The notes beneath the pieces are model-generated. The model worked only from the letters and a program-made list of their open reading frames with translations. It made no database searches and was not told the origin of the DNA. Below are positions 52,993 to 59,936 of a stretch of 64,000 nucleotides of DNA, piece after piece. The number at the start of each line of letters is the position of its first letter. Position 1 is the stretch's first letter. Source of the stretch: Candidatus Saccharicenans sp. Lineage in GTDB: Bacteria; Acidobacteriota; Aminicenantia; Aminicenantales; Saccharicenantaceae. The translations under genes were made by a program, and so were the position numbers. Where the stretch lies: contig JASEIU010000001.1 in NCBI GenBank assembly GCA_030017715.1, positions 272,677-336,676 on the forward strand, in the 5' to 3' direction.

Positions 52993-53134
52993 TTTATCTG
53001 ATGGCTGTTGGTAATTTTAACCAGATAGGAACAGAGCAGAGAGTCCATTCTCAAAAAAACTCAATTTCAGGAATTCGATAATAAGATCGGAGATGGTTTG
53101 TGTCTTAAAAAAAAGCAGAGAAAGCCATTTTATT

Positions 53135-54118
53135 TCAGGATGTAATTTTGGGTTTCAGCTCTGACAGGCCGGCGATCATCTCGCTGACCCGGGTTCGTAA
53201 TTCCTGTAGTTGAGCTTCACTGGCTTCGGCCAGGTTTAGATGGACGCAGTCATTCCTGGTGTCCCACCATTTTTGTATATCTTCTTTCACCTGGTCGCTG
53301 AAAACCTTTCTGAGGGCCAGCTCTTCGAGTTTCTCTGGCATCGGACCCGGCGGATAAATTTTATGCCTGGTCTGGAGTTCGGAAAAGATCTTATTAATCA
53401 GGCATTCCAGTTCCTTTCCGGCCAGGATGCCGGCGATTTCCGGGTCTTTTTCCAGAAAAGACTCGGCCAGGTCCAGGTAATAAATGTTTTCCCGGCGAAG
53501 GCGCTGCAGGGCGTTGCGGGCTGAAATTTTTTTGATCGGATTTGGCTGCTGAAGGTAATTCAGATAAATCTGGTGATAGTCGGGATTCTGCCTCAGATAT
53601 TCTTCGTTCAGCAGGCAGCAGAGGGCAAAGAGAGCCATATCGACGTCGGCTATCCGCTCGAAATCGTAAGCTTCCTGCAGCTCGCTCAGGTTATCCAGGT
53701 AGGTCAAATATTTTTTAACCGGCGTTTCTGCCCGAATGGCCAGCAGATTTTCCACCGGGGCGCTGTAGATACCGTAATGCTGGGGGCAGATAACCCGGAG
53801 CAGGCAGGAGAGAATCTCGATGTTCAGGAAGAGGTCAAAGAGCTTCTGGACCACTCTTTCATTTTTAGGCCCGGGGTTCCGGAAAATCCATTTCATCGCT
53901 TCCAGCTCAGCCGGCTTCAGTTCGGGAAGCTTCCACCAGGCGGGGAAAAGGTTATCCCGTTGCAGAGCTTCCAGATGTCGGCGGGAAAATTCTTCCTGAC
54001 CAAGCCTGACCGGCTCCATGAATTTTTCCAGCCGGCTGAAGTCCAGCGTGCCGCCGTACTTGAGGTTCCCGAGACATTCATACAGACCGAGCAGCCGTTT
54101 CAGGTCGAAGTGGTTCAT
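53135..54118 (-). CDS. Hypothetical protein with HEPN-like C-terminal motif
   Basis: A 327-residue, all-helical, soluble protein. The C-terminal part has GKELECLINKIFSELQT and DIQKWWDTRNDCVHLNLAEA; R-N-D-C-V-H (about residues 288-293) is the R-x4-H motif found in HEPN domains, which in many toxins and defence proteins is an RNase site, and in others only a fold. The N-terminal 200 residues are not recognised. No antitoxin-like partner (such as a nucleotidyltransferase) is adjacent. It lies between the broken and intact beta-propeller loci. Assignment to HEPN rests on this motif and the helical pattern only. Confidence 0.7.
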   Translation of the reverse strand: MNHFDLKRLLGLYECLGNLKYGGTLDFSRLEKFMEPVRLGQEEFSRRHLEALQRDNLFPAWWKLPELKPAELEAMKWIFRNPGPKNERVVQKLFDLFLNIEILSCLLRVICPQHYGIYSAPVENLLAIRAETPVKKYLTYLDNLSELQEAYDFERIADVDMALFALCCLLNEEYLRQNPDYHQIYLNYLQQPNPIKKISARNALQRLRRENIYYLDLAESFLEKDPEIAGILAGKELECLINKIFSELQTRHKIYPPGPMPEKLEELALRKVFSDQVKEDIQKWWDTRNDCVHLNLAEASEAQLQELRTRVSEMIAGLSELKPKITS

Positions 54119-54351
54119 GTCAGCTCATTCCCGTCCGGACCGAGTTCATCAGTTCCTGACTGACAGCTACTAATTTATTAAAAAATAGGGATTTTTCAAC
54201 TGAAAATATTGGCCGGTCCGTGCGGACTGCTGAATTTTAATGGCCGGACCGGAATTATAGTTGTCCCGTCAGGAAAACTCCGGCCGGGCTGAGACGGCTC
54301 AAGGGAGACCAATTCAGTTGCGGGTCGGGGCGACTGCGATTCCGGCGACTT

Positions 54352-54843
54352 CTATTTTCCCGCCAGCTCCAGTATTTTCTTTTTGTTTAAGTCTCTTCTT
54401 GTCTCAAAATCGAGCAACGGATCATCCAGGTGGAAAACTTCTCCCTTTGAATCCAGAACCACCACAAACGGCTCGAGTCTAACCCGGAATCGCCTGAATA
54501 AAGTTTTGCTCCGGTCTTCAATTATTGGATAGCCGAATGAATACCGACGGGCGAACTGAGCCAGCTGCTCCCGGTTTTCGGCCGAAACGCCTACCAGAGT
54601 GACAGGGAGAGCCAGCCGGTCCACAAAATCCTTCATCTCAAATAGTTCTTCCCAGCAGACATGACAGGTCAGTGATATGAACACCAGGACCAGCGGTCGG
54701 TGCCCGTAGCCAGCGATTTCTTCGAGCGAGTTGTAGATGCTGCCCGATAAAGGTTGGCTCTGGCCTGCGAGTAGGGACAAATTAAGCAGAATGACCGAAC
54801 CCAGAAAAACAGAGGTTAAAAAGATGGCAATTGATTCCTTCAT
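54352..54843 (-). CDS. Exported thioredoxin-fold (TlpA/AhpC-TSA-like) protein with CHVC motif
   Basis: A 163-residue protein with an N-terminal signal or anchor (IAIFLTSVFLGSVILLNLSLLAG). The thioredoxin-like fold is shown by RPLVLVFISLTCHVCWEELF, with C-H-V-C as the redox pair, and later VRLEPFVVVLDSKGEVFHLD in the position of the cis-proline loop (L-E-P-F). C-x-x-C with H-V is unlike the CPPC of TlpA. The ATG overlaps the beta-propeller stop by one base (TAATG), so the two are translationally coupled. A role in forming or correcting disulfides of the Cys-pair peptides encoded upstream is inferred from position. Confidence 0.85.
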   Translation of the reverse strand: MKESIAIFLTSVFLGSVILLNLSLLAGQSQPLSGSIYNSLEEIAGYGHRPLVLVFISLTCHVCWEELFEMKDFVDRLALPVTLVGVSAENREQLAQFARRYSFGYPIIEDRSKTLFRRFRVRLEPFVVVLDSKGEVFHLDDPLLDFETRRDLNKKKILELAGK

Positions 54844-55844
54844 TATGAACCTTCCCGATAGATAAAAAGTTCATCTTCGGCGTTCAGAATATAAAAGGTC
54901 GTCCCGTCGGTAGCCAGAAGCCTGATGGCCTGGGGAAATATTATCTTTTCCAGGATTTTGCCCTGCCGGCTGATGACATAGACCTCTTTTCCCGGACCGA
55001 GGTCACCCTGGCCGTCTAATTCAGGTATCAGGAGGTAAAACTTGTCTCCATCCCAGGCCATATTCCAAAAGACGACATCGATTGGTTTCTTTCCGATTTT
55101 AAGAGGGAGCATAATCCGCTTAAGAGGATAGGCTGGGTCCAGTTTAATTTCTTCCGCTATCTTCCCCTCGGACTTAATTTTCAGGATTTGTGGAGTTTTG
55201 TATTTATGAAGAACAAATATATTTCCCTGGGCATCTTTTTGCAGGAAGATTTCATTTATCAGGGTGAAGTAAACCGAATCGGATGAAGGAATAGGGTTTA
55301 GGGCCTTCCATTTCAGTGTTCCCCTGGAATCATAGCAATGCAACAAAGATTCCTGGCTCTGGAACGGATTGGGGCGGCCGGAGACGACAATCCGTTCCGG
55401 ATTGATCACTACCAGGTGAACCGGGATTAGGTCAACTCTGAAGCTGCTCAACAGCTTTCCCTCCGGGCTTAAGATTTTGATTCGGCGATTGAAGGAATCG
55501 GCCACATAGAGTTTTTGGTCATGGATATCAAAACCCATCGGGGCGTCGAATTCCTCTGGACCCTGACCCTGGTTTCCAATGGTCATTTTCAGTCGGCCGT
55601 CTGGTCCGACCAACTTCAGACAATTATCCCCGGTTTCTGAAACCATAAGACCGACCGAAGAAAGTAATAAGGCAAAAGGCTTAAAAAAGAAAGGCCGGTG
55701 CTGTGTTCCGTTGAGACGGACTTCTTTAACTTCCTGGCTCGGCACTGGCTGGCTCATAGTCTCCAGGGGGACAAGGGTCAGAAGAATCGGAAGAAGCAAA
55801 CCAATTATGTTTTTCCCCCATTCCATCCTTGCGTTCGATTTCAT
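54843..55844 (-). CDS. Exported 6-bladed beta-propeller protein
   Basis: A 333-residue protein with a signal peptide (IIGLLLPILLTLVPLETMS). Blades contain NQGQGPEEFDAPMGFDIHDQ and KLYVADSFNRRIKILSPEGK, close to NHL-type repeats and to the 6-bladed beta-propeller family (Pfam PF17170 type) found in Bacteroidota and Aminicenantes. AAGGAGG lies upstream of the ATG, after a strong hairpin that separates it from the two small peptide genes. Its role is unknown; such propellers often bind peptides or glycans. In other phyla the family sits beside short signal-peptide proteins (NVEALA type) and TlpA-like proteins, a layout matched here with a different small protein. Confidence 0.88.
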   Translation of the reverse strand: MKSNARMEWGKNIIGLLLPILLTLVPLETMSQPVPSQEVKEVRLNGTQHRPFFFKPFALLLSSVGLMVSETGDNCLKLVGPDGRLKMTIGNQGQGPEEFDAPMGFDIHDQKLYVADSFNRRIKILSPEGKLLSSFRVDLIPVHLVVINPERIVVSGRPNPFQSQESLLHCYDSRGTLKWKALNPIPSSDSVYFTLINEIFLQKDAQGNIFVLHKYKTPQILKIKSEGKIAEEIKLDPAYPLKRIMLPLKIGKKPIDVVFWNMAWDGDKFYLLIPELDGQGDLGPGKEVYVISRQGKILEKIIFPQAIRLLATDGTTFYILNAEDELFIYREGS

Positions 55845-55875
55845 TACTAGAATCCTCCTTATAATAAATTTAGAA

Positions 55876-55905
55876 AAGGGGCCTGCTTTTATGGGCAGGC
55901 CCCTT
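55876..55905 (-). terminator. Strong hairpin between the peptide genes and the beta-propeller gene
   Basis: AAGGGGCCTGC pairs perfectly with GCAGGCCCCTT (11 bp) around an 8-base loop; on the minus strand it is followed by TTTTC. It lies 7 bases past the second peptide stop, so it should end most transcripts and let a fraction read through to the propeller and redoxin genes. Confidence 0.8.
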
Positions 55906-55911
55906 CGTCAG

Positions 55912-56145
55912 TTACAAAAAGAGGAAAATGTAGCAGAGTATTCTTTTGATCTCGCAGGCCTCGAGGGCGTGACAGGTAGCAATGGGACCCTGGTCAGACA
56001 GCATCACTTCTACCATGCATCTATACCAGATCTTATCACAGATGTTTTCTTCTTCTGCTTGAGAATCAGAGGGCCAGGCCGCAAGAATAGATAGCCCCAT
56101 AAGTATAGCCAGTGCTAAAGCGGTTGTTTTTTTCATTGTTATCAT
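55912..56145 (-). CDS. Small exported protein with twin C-x6-C pairs, paralog B
   Basis: About 77 residues from the ATG at 56145 (MITMKK; GAGAG upstream); a further ATG at 56136 is possible. A Sec signal (TTALALAILMGLSILAAWP) with cleavage near SQA precedes a 45-residue mature part. Cysteines follow C-x6-C-x20-C-x6-C exactly as in paralog A, with an extra cysteine in the x20 segment. Shared positions: W at C1+4, R before C2, and S-D-x-G-P in the middle. The hydrophobic tail YIFLFL is unlike A. Eight bases separate it from A. Family not recognised; a disulfide-stapled helical hairpin is the inferred fold. Confidence 0.8.
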   Translation of the reverse strand: MITMKKTTALALAILMGLSILAAWPSDSQAEEENICDKIWYRCMVEVMLSDQGPIATCHALEACEIKRILCYIFLFL

Positions 56146-56153
56146 CGGCTCTC

Positions 56154-56378
56154 TCAGACGATCTTCATCAAACAATTGCCCAGAGCAATGTCGCAGAGGG
56201 TTAGAGCCAGGGTGGTTCTTACGGGGCCATAATCAGAAGCCAGAGCCCGGGCCCGGCATCTTTCCCAGTTGTCCCAGCAGGAATCAGCCGGATTCTCTGC
56301 CTGCCCGGCCAGCGAAAGCAGCGAAAGTGTAGAAAGAATAAAAATTGTGGTCAGTGTAACGGCCATTGCCTTTTTCAT
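56154..56378 (-). CDS. Small exported protein with twin C-x6-C pairs, paralog A
   Basis: A 74-residue protein with AAAGGAGG before its ATG. The signal peptide (AVTLTTIFILSTLSLLSLAG) is probably cut after GQA, leaving about 47 residues. Mature cysteines: CWDNWERC, 20 residues, CDIALGNC. The i,i+7 spacing would put each pair on one helix face, so two cross-links between antiparallel helices are plausible, as in twin CX9C or CX3C proteins. SDYGP in the linker is shared with paralog B. It is the first gene after a sigma-54-type promoter and a very strong ribosome site, so high, regulated expression is expected. I do not recognise the family. Confidence 0.82.
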   Translation of the reverse strand: MKKAMAVTLTTIFILSTLSLLSLAGQAENPADSCWDNWERCRARALASDYGPVRTTLALTLCDIALGNCLMKIV

Positions 56379-56404
56379 GTTAACCTCCTTTCGCTGCCTT
56401 AAAG

Positions 56405-56421
56405 AGCAAGCAGCGTGCCAA
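56405..56421 (-). promoter_or_regulatory. Sigma-54 (-24/-12) promoter
   Basis: On the minus strand the sequence reads TTGGCACG CTGC TTGCT, a perfect match to the TGGCACG-N4-TTGC(A/T) consensus. A start of transcription near 56395 would leave about 17 bases, including the AAAGGAGG site, before the ATG of paralog A. Confidence 0.8.
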
Positions 56422-56926
56422 CCTCAAGACCCGGCTCTGACTTTCCGGGCTTACCTGTTATTGACGCTGATTTTGGTAAAAAATTCTCATAGCCGAACCT
56501 GCGGGATTCGACCGTGAACAGAAGGGGCACGGACAACGGGGACAGATTGTCGGGAAAACGCCGAGTGAATTGGAAACGTCCTTGAGTATGACCGACCTCA
56601 GAATTGGCCAGCGTCTGCTTTAGTTATAATTGAGGAAGTTACGGGCCGGTCATTTTAAAAACGGTCAACGGGTCAATAATCCTTAACCACGGTCTTCGGG
56701 CCTGTCAAAAAGATTTTACCTCAGAGGTCGGTCGGTATTTCTTTTCAAGAAAAACGGAATCGTGTCCGAACCAGGGTGAAGAAATTAGCCGGATTGAGCT
56801 CTTACGGACATATGGTCGGCCCCGGACAGGCGAATCCGTAGACCTGAAACCTCGTTTAAGCCGGGATGGCGGTGCCGGCGGCTATTTCCGGCTAAACCGG
56901 TCCGGCCGCCTTTCCGGGCTGCCCGG
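56422..56926. other. Upstream regulatory region of the peptide module
   Basis: No gene seen. Possible activator sites: GACCGACCT at 56590-56598 and its reverse complement AGGTCGGTC at 56725-56733, about 170 and 305 bases upstream of the sigma-54 promoter; the second lies in a small palindrome ACCTCAGAGGT (56718-56728). A GGGGACAGATTGTCGGG piece at about 56536-56552 faintly recalls the interspersed repeat. Confidence 0.35.
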
Positions 56927-57874
56927 TCAGATCAGGAATTTACCGTTCTTGGCTATGTATTTTCCCTTGGCGATAATGGTGACTTTATCCACCAGGGCAT
57001 CATAATGGTGCTTGCTCTTGTTCTTGCCGATGCCGTAAGAGTCGCCGATGGCAAAGTGAACCGTGCCGAAGGCCTTTTCCGCTTCCAGCATGTTGGGGCA
57101 GATGCGAGCCCCCGGATTGGTGCCGATGCCGAACTCTCCGATTATGAACCCGGTCTGGTCGGAGCCGATATTCTTCACTATGGCTTCGATACCCTTGCCC
57201 TTCCAGCGCACCAGCCGGCCTTCCTTGAATTCCATCTCGCCGTGACCCAGCCTGTCGTCGATCAGGCTGATAACCAGCCGGCCGGTGAAGGTTTCCTCAA
57301 CCGGACAGGTGTAGCATTCTCCGGCCGGCAGGTTGCCGTGCCGGCCTTTTTTCCCGATGTCGCCGTTGTCATTATGCCACTCTCGTCCCCTGACGCTGAA
57401 GCTGATGTTGGTCCCGGCTTCGTTTTCGATGATTACCCGGTCGGCGTCTTTCATGGCCCGGATGACTTTCTTGGTGAATTCATTCATCCGGCTGAAGTCG
57501 ATGTTGACCAGCCTTTCCATCATGTCGACGGTAATGCCGGGCATCATGCAGATCCGGCTGAGCTTCATTCCCTGGCTGACCATAAAGCCGCGGAAGGGCT
57601 TTTCTTCAATTCTGGCTTCCAGCAAATAAGCGATGACACTGGCTTTCTCCGTCAGCAACTTGAATAATTTGGTGGGACCGTCTATCGGCCGCAGGGTTTC
57701 GGTCATCAGGTAGGTGGTGGTCTCGGCGCCGGCTTTCCTGGCATAAAAGGCCAGGGCCTCGGCTATTTCCAGCTTCTGTTTATCGGTGACCAGGAGAAAA
57801 CTTTCTCCGGCTTTAATTTTAAGGGATTGAAAGATGGCCTTTTCGGCCGCCTGATAAAGTTTGGTGGCTTTCAT
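56927..57874 (-). CDS. M29-like metallo-aminopeptidase
   Basis: A 315-residue protein without signal peptide. Family marks are ENEAGTNISFSVRGREWHND, NLPAGECYTCPVEETFTG, GEFGIGTNPGARICPNMLEAEKAFGTVHFAIGDSYGIG and KSKHHYDALV; the glutamates and histidines here are the metal ligands of the M29/AmpS-type leucyl aminopeptidases. It removes N-terminal residues from peptides in the cytoplasm. The OPT transporter lies just upstream (18 bases) on the same strand, so uptake and cleavage of oligopeptides are linked in one operon. Confidence 0.88.
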   Translation of the reverse strand: MKATKLYQAAEKAIFQSLKIKAGESFLLVTDKQKLEIAEALAFYARKAGAETTTYLMTETLRPIDGPTKLFKLLTEKASVIAYLLEARIEEKPFRGFMVSQGMKLSRICMMPGITVDMMERLVNIDFSRMNEFTKKVIRAMKDADRVIIENEAGTNISFSVRGREWHNDNGDIGKKGRHGNLPAGECYTCPVEETFTGRLVISLIDDRLGHGEMEFKEGRLVRWKGKGIEAIVKNIGSDQTGFIIGEFGIGTNPGARICPNMLEAEKAFGTVHFAIGDSYGIGKNKSKHHYDALVDKVTIIAKGKYIAKNGKFLI

Positions 57875-57892
57875 TTATTCTTTCCTTTCCGA

Positions 57893-59893
57893 TTATTTTG
57901 CTTTCCTGGATTGCCAGTAGACAAAACCGACCAGCAGGATGAAGGCGGCCAGACTGATTATCTGGCCGTACTGGCTGAACCAGCCGGCCGGGGTCCCGTC
58001 CACCCACTTCCCGTTTTCCAGAACCATGGGAATGCCCAGACTGAGATAATGGTCCAGCCTGGCCAGTTTCAGAACTGCCAGCACGATTCCCATCAGAGCT
58101 CCGCCGGCAATAAAACCGGAGGAAATGAGCATGCCTTTATTGTGTCTTTTTTCAGCCAGCTCTTTGTCAGGGCTCGACTTCTTCACCAGGTGGGACAGGA
58201 ATCCGCCCACCAGCAGCGGTGTGGTCAGCTCCAGCGGCAGGTACATGCCCAGGGCCAGCGGCAGCGGGGGAATCTTGCAGAGCTCGGCCACCAGGGCGAT
58301 TGAAGCCCCGATGCCGTAGAGCAACCAGGCCACAGGCTCCCTGGACATCAGGGACCGGATGACCGCGGCCATCAGGTTAGCCTGGGGGGCAGCCAGGGCC
58401 CCGCTCTGGAAGGAAAAAGCCCTGTCCAGGATAAAGATGGCTATACCCACGGCCAGAGCCGAGACTAAAATGCCCGTGAATTTGAATCTTTCCTGGTTGC
58501 GGGGAGTGGCGCCAATCCAGTAGCCGATCTTGAGGTCGGTGATGAAGCTGCCGGAAACGGCCAGGGCAGTGCAGACCACCGCCCCGATCAGCAGGGCTAC
58601 TCCCATGCCTTCCTGGCCGGACAACCCGGCTCCTATTAAAATTACGCTGGAGAGAATGAGCGTTATCAGGGTCATGCCGGAAACCGGATTGGTGCCGACG
58701 ATGGCGATGGCCGTGGCCGCTACCGTGGTGAACAGAAAAGACAGCACCAGACAGATGACCACTCCGATCAGGGCGAATTTCAGGTTAGAAATCCAGAGGA
58801 AATAGAGAAAGATGGCCACTGCCGTGACCAGGATACCGGCGATGATGGAGGACATCTTCAGGTCGCGGTCGGTTCGGATGGTTTCGGCCGAGGCCTGCTT
58901 GCCCTTGAGAATTTCCTTAAAACCGAGTGAGAAAGCCCGGGCCATAATCGGCAGGGACTTGATTATTCCCAGCACCCCGGCCATGAAAATCGCCCCGATT
59001 CCAATGTAGCGAACATAGGTGGTAAATATCTGGACTTCGCTCATCTGGGCGATGGGAATTTTCCCCGGATAGATGGCTCCGGTAAAATGCTGCCCTAAGA
59101 ACCAGATGACCGGGATAAAAGCAAAATGGGACAGCAGTCCGCCGGCCACGATTATGGCGTTGTAGCGAAGACCGATGACATAGCCCAGGCCCAGGAAGGC
59201 TGACAGGGCATCGATCTTCAGAACCATCCGGCTCTTTTCGGCCAGCCTGTCCATGAACGGCAGAAAGCGGAAAGTTATGACTTCATCCCAGAGGCGGACA
59301 CCTATAGCCAGGAACTCGTAGAGGCTGGAAATTATCACTCCCAGAATCAACGGCCTGGCCTGGTCGCCGCCGCCCTCGCCCGAGACCAGGATTTCAGTTG
59401 TGGCCGTGGCTTCGGGGAACGGCAGTTTGCCGTGCTGCTCGAGGCAGAAATAGCGGCGAAGGGGAATCAGGAACAGGATGCCCAGGCAGCCGCCGAGAAA
59501 GGTTGACAGAAAGATCTTAAAGATATCGATCGGCAGGCCGATAATGAACAGGGCCGGAATGGTAAAGATGGCCCCGGCCACCAGGGCTCCGGAGGCGGCG
59601 CCTATGGACTGGATGATTACGTTTTCCAGGATGGTGTTCTTGCGGGAATAAGTGTAACCCAGCCCCACGGCCAGAATGGCAATGGGGATGGCCGCTTCGG
59701 GCACAGTGCCGACTTTAAGGCCCAGGTAAGCCATGGAAAAGGTAAAAAACAGGGCCATGAACAGGCCCCAGAACACCGACCGGGCGGTGACTTCGGGAAT
59801 CAGCTTCTCGGCCGGAACCAGCGGGGTGTACTTTTCGCCCGGGCCCAGCTCGCGGTAAGCTTCGGGCGGCAGAGATTTTCTGGCAGTCTCCAT
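57893..59893 (-). CDS. Oligopeptide transporter, OPT superfamily
   Basis: A 666-residue inner-membrane protein with about 16 hydrophobic helices. Features of bacterial OPT proteins: FTFSMAYLGLKVGTVPEAAIPIA near the start, PFPEATATTEILVSGEGGG (the P-x-P-x-(G/A)-x-A-x-x region), GLGYVIGLRYNAIIVAGGLLS and a central TNPVSGMTLITLI. It imports oligopeptides, driven by protons. AAGGAGGGC precedes the ATG. The downstream aminopeptidase supports a peptide-uptake role; metal-chelate transport, known in some OPT members, is the alternative. Confidence 0.92.
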   Translation of the reverse strand: METARKSLPPEAYRELGPGEKYTPLVPAEKLIPEVTARSVFWGLFMALFFTFSMAYLGLKVGTVPEAAIPIAILAVGLGYTYSRKNTILENVIIQSIGAASGALVAGAIFTIPALFIIGLPIDIFKIFLSTFLGGCLGILFLIPLRRYFCLEQHGKLPFPEATATTEILVSGEGGGDQARPLILGVIISSLYEFLAIGVRLWDEVITFRFLPFMDRLAEKSRMVLKIDALSAFLGLGYVIGLRYNAIIVAGGLLSHFAFIPVIWFLGQHFTGAIYPGKIPIAQMSEVQIFTTYVRYIGIGAIFMAGVLGIIKSLPIMARAFSLGFKEILKGKQASAETIRTDRDLKMSSIIAGILVTAVAIFLYFLWISNLKFALIGVVICLVLSFLFTTVAATAIAIVGTNPVSGMTLITLILSSVILIGAGLSGQEGMGVALLIGAVVCTALAVSGSFITDLKIGYWIGATPRNQERFKFTGILVSALAVGIAIFILDRAFSFQSGALAAPQANLMAAVIRSLMSREPVAWLLYGIGASIALVAELCKIPPLPLALGMYLPLELTTPLLVGGFLSHLVKKSSPDKELAEKRHNKGMLISSGFIAGGALMGIVLAVLKLARLDHYLSLGIPMVLENGKWVDGTPAGWFSQYGQIISLAAFILLVGFVYWQSRKAK

Positions 59894-59936
59894 TTGCCCT
59901 CCTTAATAATTTTAGTTTTATTTATTAAAAAGAGGG

